A stretch of 64,000 nucleotides of DNA. Source: Apilactobacillus apinorum (GTDB lineage Bacteria > Bacillota > Bacilli > Lactobacillales > Lactobacillaceae). The translations under genes and the position numbers were made by a program. The DNA is taken from positions 145,593 to 209,592 of the forward strand of contig NZ_KQ440395.1 of NCBI RefSeq assembly GCF_001281175.1, given 5' to 3'. Under the pieces are notes generated by a model that saw only the letters and a program-made list of their open reading frames with translations, was not told the origin of the DNA and made no database searches. Shown one piece after another: positions 6,943 through 14,301 of the stretch. Each line of letters opens with the position of its first letter. Position 1 is the stretch's first letter.

Positions 6943-7938
6943 TTAATACCCAATCGCCTTTTTTTGAACGAATTTACGATGATATTCAAATTTGGCATTT
7001 GTTAATGATGTTCTCTTTTTATTCCAAGGATCGTTAAAGTAAATGTGATTATTATCAAAACCAGTCATGGTAACGGCATGGTTAGGGAAGTTATCGATGT
7101 CTCCTACGTATACCACAATCGGGTGACCAGTTTTTTGAAGGTATTTCTTTAGGAATTGAGTGGATTTACCAGTAAATAACTTGCTAGAACCTAGGTGTTT
7201 CTTAACTAATTTCATCAATGCAGGTGGGAAGATGTACCAACCTGATTTTTTAAACGGATCGCCGACAAATCCATTATTTGGATTTTTGCTTTTTGGCATT
7301 TCTTTCGCCAAATCGGTTTTCTTTAAGTTGCTCTTGTTTTGATAATTAATCATCATTGTTACGGCAGTAATTTCACAACCAGTAGGTAGTTGTGGTAATT
7401 GACCGATTAGTGGGACATGATTAATCTTATATGCGGATGAATCTAGGGCGGATGTCTTAATCCAGCCTAAGTCCTTAGTTTTATAAAAAACGTGTGCGTA
7501 TGTTCCTGCCTTAGTAGTGGCAAATGCATGAACAGATACCCACTTATTTAGATAAGGTTTAGTGTTCGCAAAACTTTTCACGTTATCAGCGGAAGTGTTG
7601 TATGGACCATTTTTATATCTGTTGACTGTTTTTTTAATCTTAGTAGAATAACTAACGCTTTGTGTTGAAGTTACTTGATAGTAGTTATTGTTATCAACGT
7701 TTGGCTGCGTGTTAGTAGAGTTATTAGAATTATTATCGCCGGTAGTTTGTGAATTAGTTTGGTTTGAAGAACTACTATTATCCCCCGGTATATATGTATT
7801 GTTGGTAAAACTATTTGGTATTGTTGGTGTTGCAGATGGGTTAGATGCATCTGCTTTGGCTGCTTTTACATTAGTCATCGCAATTAAAAACGCCATGCTA
7901 ATGAAAAACAAAATCATTTTGTAAACTGATTTTTTCAT
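6943..7938 (-). CDS. Secreted C39-like peptidase-family surface protein
   Basis: 331 residues. Signal peptide (about 1-30, MKKSVYKMILFFISMAFLIA...AKA) is followed by a Ser/Asn/Thr-rich linker (35-90) and an SH3/GW-like domain (about 95-165, ending DLGWIKTSAL). A C-terminal peptidase C39_2-type domain follows, with the Cys in QLPTGCEITAVTMMINY, the His in FPNHAVTMTGFD and the Asp in YFNDPWNKK as likely catalytic set. Probably acts on peptide bonds at the wall. Divergent from an NlpC/P60 gene across the phased-repeat region. GGGGGAAAC site before ATG. Confidence 0.85.
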   Translation of the reverse strand: MKKSVYKMILFFISMAFLIAMTNVKAAKADASNPSATPTIPNSFTNNTYIPGDNSSSSNQTNSQTTGDNNSNNSTNTQPNVDNNNYYQVTSTQSVSYSTKIKKTVNRYKNGPYNTSADNVKSFANTKPYLNKWVSVHAFATTKAGTYAHVFYKTKDLGWIKTSALDSSAYKINHVPLIGQLPQLPTGCEITAVTMMINYQNKSNLKKTDLAKEMPKSKNPNNGFVGDPFKKSGWYIFPPALMKLVKKHLGSSKLFTGKSTQFLKKYLQKTGHPIVVYVGDIDNFPNHAVTMTGFDNNHIYFNDPWNKKRTSLTNAKFEYHRKFVQKKAIGY

Positions 7939-7999
7939 TAATGTTTCCCCCAGAGTAATTGATAATATTAATTATAGTCTAATAATTGCATCAAATTTG

Positions 8000-8049
8000 T
8001 TAAGAATTCTTAATGGATATTAAGGAATCTTAAGAGAAATTAGACACAT
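8000..8049 (+). promoter_or_regulatory. Five 10-bp phased TTAA(G) direct repeats
   Basis: Five consecutive 10-base units each beginning TTA: TTAAGAATTC, TTAATGGATA, TTAAGGAATC, TTAAGAGAAA, TTAGACACAT. The array ends at the -35 region of the downstream promoter (-10 TATAAT at 8061-8066), which has no good -35 hexamer. This is the geometry of an OmpR-family response-regulator activation site. It may also serve the divergent gene. Confidence 0.7.
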
Positions 8050-8060
8050 TATAGGAGTAA

Positions 8061-8066
8061 TATAAT
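8061..8066 (+). promoter_or_regulatory. -10 box of NlpC/P60 gene
   Basis: Perfect TATAAT 30 bases before the ATG. The -35 position holds no consensus, suggesting activator dependence. Confidence 0.6.
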
Positions 8067-8095
8067 ATTGTGATAACTACTAGGGGGGACTTACT

Positions 8096-8947
8096 ATGCT
8101 AAGACTAAATAAAATTTGGTTGGCGGTTTTGGTAGTTGCATCATTTGGAACGGTTTCACTACTACATAATGTTGATGCATCTGCACATGTTTACCAAAAT
8201 CCCAAACAATATTATCAAATTTCTGATAAACAAATTGAACCGGTTGGTAAGGTCGGTTATACAGTTAAAGTCGGTTACGAAGGAATCAAGACTTTAAAGA
8301 TTATGCGTCGTTTAGGTATTAACATGGGACCAATTGGTACTGGTCACTATGAATACAACTATGCTACTAAACTAGCGGTGGAAAACTTCCAACGTAAGCA
8401 CAATCTAAAAGTGACTGGTAACGTAGACGTTAAAACCTGGGTTAAACTAGGTTTCAAGAAGAGTGATTTCTATGACATCGATAAGTATGTTGCTCCATTA
8501 GGTGCTAAGATCACTCAAGGTAACAAAGCGCACATTGAAGCAGCCATTAAGGAAGCATACAAATACTTAGGTAACCCATACATTTATGGTGCATCTTCAA
8601 GTCCTAAGTATGGTAACGATTGTTCTGGTTTAGTGGTTCAAGCTCTATATGCCGGTGGAATTAATCCTGCACCAGTTAGTGCAATTCAACATGCACATCC
8701 TGGCAACGAATGGAACTCACGTCGCCTATGGGCTTCTAAGAAATTTAAGTTTGTTCCATTTAGCCAAAGAAAACGTGGAGATTTAATTTTCTACTACCAA
8801 CCAGGTACTAAGACTATTTGGCACGTGGCATTATACTTAGGTCATGACAAGATGATTGAAAGTTGGCCACCACGTGTGCAAATCTCAAGCATCTACGCAC
8901 GTTCAGTCCACACTGGATACGTTGCTAGACCTTGGGTTGCGAAATAA
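8096..8947 (+). CDS. Secreted peptidoglycan-binding NlpC/P60 endopeptidase
   Basis: 283 residues. Signal peptide about 1-30 (ending VDASAHV). A PG_binding_1 domain (about 55-120; NYATKLAVENFQRKHNLKVT) is followed by an NlpC/P60 domain (about 145-280) with catalytic Cys in GNDCSGLVVQALYAGG and His in WHVALYLGHDKM. Predicted to cleave stem-peptide bonds in peptidoglycan. AGGGGGGAC site before ATG. Likely controlled through the phased repeats at 8000-8049. Confidence 0.92.
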   Translation: MLRLNKIWLAVLVVASFGTVSLLHNVDASAHVYQNPKQYYQISDKQIEPVGKVGYTVKVGYEGIKTLKIMRRLGINMGPIGTGHYEYNYATKLAVENFQRKHNLKVTGNVDVKTWVKLGFKKSDFYDIDKYVAPLGAKITQGNKAHIEAAIKEAYKYLGNPYIYGASSSPKYGNDCSGLVVQALYAGGINPAPVSAIQHAHPGNEWNSRRLWASKKFKFVPFSQRKRGDLIFYYQPGTKTIWHVALYLGHDKMIESWPPRVQISSIYARSVHTGYVARPWVAK

Positions 8948-8952
8948 AAAAT

Positions 8953-8989
8953 AAAAAAGCACCGCTTTCATATAGAAGTGATGCTTTTA
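8953..8989 (+). terminator. Terminator
   Basis: AAGCA-CGCTTTC / GAAGTG-TGCTT hairpin with loop ATATA, followed by TTTT. Confidence 0.7.
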
Positions 8990-9026
8990 CATTATAAATT
9001 ATCAAATTTTAAAAGTGGTGTTCATT

Positions 9027-9110
9027 TTGAGAAAAAATAAAAAAGTAAAGAATAAAACAAGCTTTTTAGCTAAATTGTTTTTCTTATCGGTCTTAATTAA
9101 ACATATTTAG
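9027..9110 (+). CDS. Possible 27-aa basic hydrophobic peptide
   Basis: TTG-started frame coding MRKNKKVKNKTSFLAKLFFL then SVLIKHI. Basic N-terminus followed by a short hydrophobic segment; only a weak AGTGGTG site precedes it. Could be a micropeptide or chance. Weakly supported. Confidence 0.25.
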   Translation: MRKNKKVKNKTSFLAKLFFLSVLIKHI

Positions 9111-9134
9111 TTTTGATAAATTGAAACTAAATTA

Positions 9135-9147
9135 TGGCAAATTGCCA
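9135..9147 (+). repeat. 13-bp palindrome beside a ribosome binding site
   Basis: TGGCAA A TTGCCA is perfectly symmetrical and ends three bases before the AAGGAG site of the next gene. It could be an operator or a small mRNA hairpin affecting initiation. Confidence 0.5.
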
Positions 9148-9164
9148 ATAAAGGAGATATTTAT

Positions 9165-10142
9165 ATGAAAACAAAGACTTTATTTAATACTGCCCTAACA
9201 ACTGCATTAGTTGCGGGTGGATTGACTTTTGCGAATGCACAATACAATGCTCACGCTGAAGCTGCACCAAAGTACAATTCTGAAGTGGGCGTAGCGCACA
9301 CGAGAGTGCATGTTAAGAGTAAATACCTATACACTTCATTATCTATGAAGCACAGAGTGCGTATCAACAACAAGAAAGTATACATCTACGAAAGCTACAT
9401 TCACTTTACTAAAGGCAAGCACAGAGGTGTCTGGAAATATGTAAAGAGTGGCAAAGTACACGGTTGGGTAAAAGCTAGCCAAGTGAAGAAAGCCCCTGCT
9501 AAAGCAAAGGCAAGTAAGAAGATTTCTGGTTCAATTACGATCAAGATACCTTCTACTTCAAATGGTTCAGTTAAAAAATCAATCGCCAAAAAACCAGTAG
9601 TAAAGAAAACCACTGTTAAAAAGACTGTAGCTAAGAAATCTGTTAAGAAAACAACTACGAAAGCCAAGTCTACTACAAAGGACAAATACTACATTCCTAA
9701 CGAAGCTAATGTAAGAGCTGAATTTAAGAAATTGTTAGACCCATATTTAGCACAATACAACAAGACATATGGAACTCCTAGCGATATGTCTAATTACAAT
9801 GCTATTGTTGATAAGGGAGATGACGGACAAGATTACGGTGGAGAATACGTTGTAACATCTGGGAACGTTGTTCAATCCGATAAGGCAATGGCTAAAGAAC
9901 TATTTAATGGACTTTTACACGGTACTCTTATGGATAACTTGAAAGACCCTAGCAGAACTAATGTAATTATCGACCACATTACTTTTGACGGCAAAATCAA
10001 CCTAACTAATCCCGGTAAAACTCCATTAGGAATTGACGCTCGATTATACCTAACATGGTATTGGAACCCTAATATTGAGTCACCATATGTAGTTTGGACT
10101 CACTCCAATTCCAACACTAATGATGATGAATACGACGAATAA
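9165..10142 (+). CDS. Secreted Lys/Ala-rich wall protein, unknown
   Basis: 325 residues. Clear signal peptide (about 1-31, cleavage near AHAEA). A basic domain (35-108) with repeated Tyr and Lys and the stretch GVWKYVKSGKVHGWVKASQV resembles SLAP/GW-like modules. A low-complexity tract of KK(x)VAKK units (about 110-170) follows, then a 155-residue C-terminal domain with Tyr, Trp and an acidic end (NDDEYDE) that I do not recognise. The basic tract suggests binding to teichoic acid or another polyanion. AAAGGAG site before ATG. Own terminator. Confidence 0.75.
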   Translation: MKTKTLFNTALTTALVAGGLTFANAQYNAHAEAAPKYNSEVGVAHTRVHVKSKYLYTSLSMKHRVRINNKKVYIYESYIHFTKGKHRGVWKYVKSGKVHGWVKASQVKKAPAKAKASKKISGSITIKIPSTSNGSVKKSIAKKPVVKKTTVKKTVAKKSVKKTTTKAKSTTKDKYYIPNEANVRAEFKKLLDPYLAQYNKTYGTPSDMSNYNAIVDKGDDGQDYGGEYVVTSGNVVQSDKAMAKELFNGLLHGTLMDNLKDPSRTNVIIDHITFDGKINLTNPGKTPLGIDARLYLTWYWNPNIESPYVVWTHSNSNTNDDEYDE

Positions 10143-10153
10143 CAATGACAAAT

Positions 10154-10189
10154 AAAAAAAGGACGCTCACAATTGAGCGTCCTTTTTTT
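10154..10189. terminator. Bidirectional terminator
   Basis: GGACGCTCA/TGAGCGTCC stem, A7 before and T7 after, between convergent genes. Confidence 0.9.
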
Positions 10190-10194
10190 GTATC

Positions 10195-10914
10195 TTATTT
10201 AAATAGTTTTGCGAAGAAGTCTAAGATTGGGTTACTTGAGTATTTACTACCGGAACCTGTTTGAGCTAGTTGTGGTGTTGATGAACCAGAACCACCTGTC
10301 TTGTTGGTATTAGTGTTGTTGCTGTTACCACCAGAAGATTTTGATTTTGAGTTTCCGTTAGTTTGACCTTGACCGTTATTATTGTTAATTACGATCTTGT
10401 CAGTATCCTTTTTAGCTTTCTTTTCGCTAGGAGTTGGAGTCTTGATAGTAACGGTTTGGTCTTCAGAACTCATATCCTTGTGTTCAGTAATGACTGTACC
10501 GTCCGCTGTTTCAGCGGTTTCAAAGGCAGTCCACTTAAATTCACGGTTTGTAGGATCATTGGCACCATTAGCTAACTTGTCCAACCAACTTAGATCGGTA
10601 CTTGTTTCGCTAGTATCCATGTGATCGTCTACGTTGTCGCTTCCCACAGAGTTATCGGCTTGACTTTCGTATCCGTTATCTCCGTTTCGGTTAGTTTCAA
10701 CCGTGTTTGTATCGTTTGTATCAGTTTGTCCATTTGATGAAGAACTAGTATCAGAACTATCTGAAATTGAACCATTATTCATGTTTAGTAATTGGTTAGC
10801 GGTCTTAGTTGAGTGCGCTTGTTCAGTGGTGCTTGCGTTTTCACTAGGTAATCCGTTAGCTTGTAGTTGTTTTACCATGTACATAGCTTCGGGTTCTTCA
10901 CGTCTAGTAGACAT
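10195..10914 (-). CDS. Low-complexity Ser/Asn/Thr-rich protein, unknown (possible remnant)
   Basis: 239 residues. A short ordered head (VKQLQANGLPSENAS) is followed by long Ser/Asn/Asp/Thr-rich tracts. The tail, PQLAQTGSGSKYSSNPILDF then FAKLFK, resembles a decayed wall-sorting motif without a proper LPxTG or hydrophobic segment. There is no signal peptide. An AAGG lies 5 bases before the ATG, but the reading frame stays open for 16 codons upstream with protein-like content (FTPKSAYGTVKVF). The gene may therefore be a 5'-truncated part of a larger surface or mobile-element protein. Confidence 0.55.
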   Translation of the reverse strand: MSTRREEPEAMYMVKQLQANGLPSENASTTEQAHSTKTANQLLNMNNGSISDSSDTSSSSNGQTDTNDTNTVETNRNGDNGYESQADNSVGSDNVDDHMDTSETSTDLSWLDKLANGANDPTNREFKWTAFETAETADGTVITEHKDMSSEDQTVTIKTPTPSEKKAKKDTDKIVINNNNGQGQTNGNSKSKSSGGNSNNTNTNKTGGSGSSTPQLAQTGSGSKYSSNPILDFFAKLFK

Positions 10915-11046
10915 AAATACCTTAACTGTACCGTAAGCGGATTTAGGAGTAAATTTTATTCGTCAGTTAATATTACTTTTACTTAGGAGAAATAACTTAA
11001 TCAATGGGTTACCATTGATGATTTGGCGATTTATCGCCAAATTAAT

Positions 11047-11080
11047 AAAAATCTACACGTTGAAAACGTGTAGATTTTTA
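11047..11080. terminator. Bidirectional terminator
   Basis: ATCTACACGTT/AACGTGTAGAT stem with loop GAA and A/T flanks. A second small palindrome, TTTGGCGAT/ATCGCCAAA, lies just upstream. Confidence 0.75.
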
Positions 11081-11089
11081 TTTTTGAAA

Positions 11090-11118
11090 TTGCCAAGTTT
11101 AATGTTATATCGTATAAT
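11090..11118 (+). promoter_or_regulatory. Promoter of structured leader/kinase gene
   Basis: -35 TTGCCA (11090-11095), 17-bp spacer, perfect -10 TATAAT (11113-11118). Confidence 0.8.
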
Positions 11119-11124
11119 CAACTG

Positions 11125-11228
11125 GCAGGTTAAAAGACCTGTTTGTTTATAATCTCTTTGAAAGACTTTTCTATTCTTTATTACACTTATAGATTATAGG
11201 CTTGGAGGACGAATGTCCTCCTTTTTTT
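11125..11228 (+). ncRNA. Structured ~105-nt leader or small RNA with terminator
   Basis: From the predicted start (about 11125) the RNA can form CAGGT/ACCTG (11125-11141) and TATAATCT/AGATTATA (perfect 8 bp, about 11149-11200). An intrinsic terminator follows: GGAGGAC/GTCCTCC with loop GAAT and T7 (11204-11228). It ends 24 bases before the kinase ATG. It could be an attenuating leader or a free small RNA; it matches no riboswitch or T-box class that I can recognise. Confidence 0.6.
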
Positions 11229-11252
11229 ATAAATTTAACGAAGAGGTCGAAT

Positions 11253-11714
11253 ATGAAACCAGTACTAATTATCATTCGTGGTAACCAATCCAGTGGTAAA
11301 ACAACATTAGCTGCTAAACTCCAAGAACAACTTGGCATCAATAAAACATTATTAATTCAACCATCTGCAGATGATGACACTAAAACCATGATTAAGTTAG
11401 CAGAATATGGTCAAAAGCGTTTTGAATACGTCATCATTGAAGGCCAACTACCTAAAGATATTTATGCAGAATCAATTAAAAACGTTATTAAAATGTTTGG
11501 CAAACAAACTTTAGTTTATTATTTAAATCTAACGTTAGACCAAACGATTCAATTGGACCAACAAAGGGATGATTCGTATGGAAGAGAACGTTTAGTAGAA
11601 CAATTTCAACCATATGATCAAATTGATGAATTAGAAAAACAAATTGATGAATTGGATATTAATGAAAAAATTAACCGAATAATTGAAGATATCAATAAAT
11701 TACCATTATTTTAA
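11253..11714 (+). CDS. Small P-loop kinase-like protein
   Basis: 153 residues from ATG at 11253 (GAAGAGGTC site). Walker A is GNQSSGKTT at about residues 10-18 and the Walker-B-like strand is FEYVIIEGQ. This resembles a lactobacillar family of small AAA/zeta-like kinases, but the segment after the first strand is short and the C-terminus is charged (DELEKQIDELD). The substrate is unknown. The in-frame extension upstream to 11202 overlaps the terminator and is not believed. Confidence 0.7.
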   Translation: MKPVLIIIRGNQSSGKTTLAAKLQEQLGINKTLLIQPSADDDTKTMIKLAEYGQKRFEYVIIEGQLPKDIYAESIKNVIKMFGKQTLVYYLNLTLDQTIQLDQQRDDSYGRERLVEQFQPYDQIDELEKQIDELDINEKINRIIEDINKLPLF

Positions 11715-11819
11715 GATGTTGATATGATGGCATTTAGCGAACAAATAATTAATTTCTTATTAAATTTTACATTATTTGGTTATAAACACTTGCTTATTTA
11801 TACTAAATATTTTATATTA

Positions 11820-11918
11820 TCACTTGTGTTTTTCTGAATCGTCATATATAATAAGAACAGTTGTTCGCATAAGGCGATCAGTTAACTCATATTTATTGAT
11901 ATTAGGGAGACCTCTCAT
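11820..11918 (-). CDS. Possible 32-aa small protein with polypurine leader
   Basis: Frame MRGLPNINKYELTDRLMRTT then VLIIYDDSEKHK. Its upstream sequence on the minus strand is a purine-rich GAGAGAGATAAGAGA tract ending TTTTAGAGAG-ATG, very like the leader of the NlpC/P60 gene at 49946. The C-terminal composition looks protein-like. Could equally be a decayed fragment. Confidence 0.3.
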   Translation of the reverse strand: MRGLPNINKYELTDRLMRTTVLIIYDDSEKHK

Positions 11919-11946
11919 CTCTCTAAAATTATCTCTTATCTCTCTC

Positions 11947-11982
11947 AAAAAAGACCGCTCTCTCTCAAGATGGTCTTTTTTT
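11947..11982. terminator. Terminator-like hairpin
   Basis: AAAAAAGACC / GGTCTTTTTT arms around a 15-base CT-rich loop. The rest of 11715-12019 holds AT-rich sequence and the CT-rich tract. Confidence 0.55.
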
Positions 11983-12019
11983 ATTTTACATAAAATAAGT
12001 TTGAATCCTAACTGGTATA

Positions 12020-12226
12020 ATGGTATTACCTGAAGATAAAGTTGGTGGAGGAATGGGCGCTTTCTACACGATTGTGACTTTTGGTCTACCAATTGGTTCG
12101 GCGATTGCCGGGGTGTTAGCAGCTGGATTATCAACGCTATCGGGTTGGTTTGCATTAATGTTAATGTCTGCTATCAGTATTGGGTATTTGGTGGTATTAT
12201 CTATTAAGTATTCATCCAATGTGTAA
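12020..12226 (+). pseudogene. C-terminal remnant of an MFS transporter
   Basis: About 68 codons coding VLPEDKVGGGMGAFYTIVTF then GLPIGSAIAGVLAAG and one more helix, typical of the last two or three helices of a major-facilitator exporter. A stop lies a few codons upstream, there is no ribosome binding site, and the preceding ~330 residues are absent. This is a decayed 3' end. Confidence 0.8.
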
Positions 12227-12241
12227 AAGGAGTCATCAACA

Positions 12242-12757
12242 ATGGAAACAAAAAAATTCGAGAAAAACATTTTGATTTATAGTGCAGCTGCCATTATTAT
12301 TTTTGCTTTGATTACATGGGCGCTTACTGATAATCAATTTAACCTTGCGATATCAATAAGACCAATTAATTTTTACTATAAACTGGTACCGATTGCGTTT
12401 TTAATAATTTATTACACTGTTGCGTCACTTTTTAAAAGTAAAGCATTAAGCGTCATAGTGTACACAATTTACTTGTCAGTTTTTGGTTTTAATTTGTTCG
12501 CTCTTATTTTTAGCCTGATGTCAGCTAATTTCTTATTGGCGTTATTATATTTGATTTTGATTATTACGTTTTTTGTGGTCAATTTCTACTATATTATTAG
12601 TAATAACCAGATCATTAATGATAATGTTAATAATCATGAAGATTACTTGAAGAGTTGGCTACACAGTATTTACCAAAACGTGATTACGAATAAAGCATTG
12701 GTGATTTCAATTGTGGTGTACTACGTAATCAACAGTATCTTAAATAATCCAAAATAA
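12242..12757 (+). CDS. Membrane protein, unknown
   Basis: 171 residues with five hydrophobic helices (about 12-30, 42-62, 68-90, 92-120 and 148-168). An Asn/Asp-rich cytoplasmic loop (NQIINDNVNNHEDY) precedes the last helix. AAAAGGAG site 9 bases before ATG. I recognise no family. Confidence 0.7.
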   Translation: METKKFEKNILIYSAAAIIIFALITWALTDNQFNLAISIRPINFYYKLVPIAFLIIYYTVASLFKSKALSVIVYTIYLSVFGFNLFALIFSLMSANFLLALLYLILIITFFVVNFYYIISNNQIINDNVNNHEDYLKSWLHSIYQNVITNKALVISIVVYYVINSILNNPK

Positions 12758-12780
12758 AAAAGCACATCAGTGCTTTTTTA
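12756..12780. terminator. Bidirectional terminator
   Basis: AAAAAAGCAC/GTGCTTTTTT with loop ATCA, between the membrane gene and convergent glyA. Confidence 0.85.
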
Positions 12781-12783
12781 TTT

Positions 12784-14016
12784 TTATCTATTAATAGGGT
12801 GACTAGCAACTAGTGCTTTAACTTGTTCGCGGGCGTCATTTAATAGGGGGTCATCACTAGGGTTATTTAATACTTTGACAATGATTTCAGCGACTTCTTC
12901 AGCGTCATTTTCATCGAAGTTACGACTGGTAATCGTAGGGGTTCCGATACGGATTCCTTCCATAATATCACCGTCTTCTAGTGGTAATAATTCTTTGTTA
13001 GTTGCAATCCCAACGCTGTAAAGTAATTCTGCTGCTTGATGACCAGTTAGACCGGTTTGGTTTAAATCTAAAGTCATTTCATGATTTTCGGTATCTCCAG
13101 AAACAACACGGATCTTGTCATCTTGGTTGAAGATGGCAGCCATGGCTTGGGCGTTCTTAATCACGTCAATTGCGTATTGATGGAATGATGGTTGAAGTGC
13201 TTCGCCTAGTGCTACCGCTTTAGCCGCAATAACGTGTTCTAAGGCACCACTTTGTGAGATCGGGAAAACGGCGTAATCTAGTTTTTCCGCGTATTTGGCT
13301 TTAGCTAGAATTAGTCCACCACGAGGGCCACGTAAAGTTTTGTGAGTGGTTGAAGTTACCACATCAGCAACTTCAACAGGGTTAGGATGGACTCCCGCAG
13401 CGACTAGACCAGCGATGTGGGCCATGTCGACCATTAGGATGGCACCAACTTCATCAGCGATTTTTCTAAATTCAGTCCAATCAATCACATGGCTGTATGC
13501 GGAAGCACCGGCGATGATTAACTTAGGTTGGACTTCTAAGGCGATTTCACGAATTTTAGCGAAGTCCAGTAATTCAGTTTCTGGATCCACACCGTAAAAA
13601 TGTGATTCGTATAGTTGACCGGAAAAGTTATGTTTTTGACCGTGGGTAAAGTGACCACCAGCGTGTTCACTCATTGCTAAAATCTTGTCGCCGGGTTCTA
13701 GAAAAGCAGCGTAAACTGCTTGGTTAGCTTGGCTTCCTGAGTGGGGATGTACGTTGGCGTATTCAGCATTGAATAGTTTTTCGGCACGACGTTTTGCAAT
13801 CTTATCAATTTCATCAATTGCTTCGTTTCCGGTATAGACACGCTTGTCTGGATAACCCACCGCATATTTATTGGTTAACACAGATCCTTGTGCAGCACAA
13901 ACCGCTTGTGATGCGATGTTTTCTGAAGCGATTAATTCAATCACATTGTCTTGGCGTTCATGTTCTTGTTGAATGGCGTTAAAAATCTCTGGATCTTCTT
14001 TTGAAAAATCATACAT
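12784..14016 (-). CDS. glyA: Serine hydroxymethyltransferase
   Basis: 410 residues, full length. PLP-dependent interconversion of serine plus tetrahydrofolate with glycine plus 5,10-methylene-THF. The PLP lysine motif VTSTTHKTLRGPRGG is intact, and NVHPHSGSQANQAVY and MVDMAHIAGLVAAG are standard SHMT signatures. AAAGGAG site before ATG. The 285-bp leader upstream is a glycine-specifier T-box (14041-14256), so it should be induced when uncharged tRNA-Gly accumulates, making the enzyme a glycine source. Confidence 0.97.
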   Translation of the reverse strand: MYDFSKEDPEIFNAIQQEHERQDNVIELIASENIASQAVCAAQGSVLTNKYAVGYPDKRVYTGNEAIDEIDKIAKRRAEKLFNAEYANVHPHSGSQANQAVYAAFLEPGDKILAMSEHAGGHFTHGQKHNFSGQLYESHFYGVDPETELLDFAKIREIALEVQPKLIIAGASAYSHVIDWTEFRKIADEVGAILMVDMAHIAGLVAAGVHPNPVEVADVVTSTTHKTLRGPRGGLILAKAKYAEKLDYAVFPISQSGALEHVIAAKAVALGEALQPSFHQYAIDVIKNAQAMAAIFNQDDKIRVVSGDTENHEMTLDLNQTGLTGHQAAELLYSVGIATNKELLPLEDGDIMEGIRIGTPTITSRNFDENDAEEVAEIIVKVLNNPSDDPLLNDAREQVKALVASHPINR

Positions 14017-14040
14017 AAATTAGATACTCCTTTAGTAATA

Positions 14041-14256
14041 AAAAACGCCCCTGTACTTTCGTACAAGGGCGTTTTAACACTGTTCCACCTTATTTTATAT
14101 CAAGCTCACACTTGATACCTCTGGTTCTTAATGCGCATTAAGATTTCGATTTAATTGATATAGCTTGACTGCCTTCGTTCAAGAACTAGGTATCTCGTTG
14201 CACTGAATCAGATACTCGCTTAACTAGTTGATTTGAATTACTACTTTCAAGTTGCA
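14041..14256 (-). promoter_or_regulatory. T-box leader, glycine specifier (GGC)
   Basis: On the minus strand the basal helix CTTGA/TCAAG encloses an AGTA loop-E side and a GAA-GGC-A specifier side (GCC on the plus strand at 14171-14173), the layout of known glycine T-boxes. A perfect 16-bp palindrome (14127-14142) forms the next stem. The antiterminator core is AGGTGGAACAGTG: the TGGA complements a UCCA acceptor end, as in tRNA-Gly, but the core deviates from the usual ACCGCG. A terminator, ACGCCCTTGTAC/GTACAGGGGCGT (14041-14075), ends it. Confidence 0.85.
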
Positions 14257-14259
14257 ATT

Positions 14260-14288
14260 AGAATAGCTTAAACTTTTTAGACTGTCAA
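14260..14288 (-). promoter_or_regulatory. glyA T-box promoter
   Basis: Minus strand: -35 TTGACA (14283-14288), 17-bp spacer, -10 TATTCT (14260-14265). Confidence 0.8.
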
Positions 14289-14301
14289 ACTATTTTTTGC
14301 A

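Noticed and set aside
9401-9685. 94-codon open frame antisense to the Lys-rich secreted protein
   Set aside because: It is the mirror of AAG/AAA-rich codons, giving a Phe/Leu/Val-rich frame, with no ribosome site.
10195-10280. LPxTG-type wall anchor in the low-complexity protein
   Set aside because: The motif reads LAQTG, no hydrophobic helix follows and there is no signal peptide.
11202-11252. N-terminal extension of the P-loop kinase to 11202
   Set aside because: The extension is the terminator hairpin sequence; a proper ribosome site lies before the ATG at 11253.
11820-12155. 111-codon minus-strand frame across the MFS remnant
   Set aside because: Its upstream half is antisense to the remnant and crosses a terminator; only the last 32 codons have any independent support.
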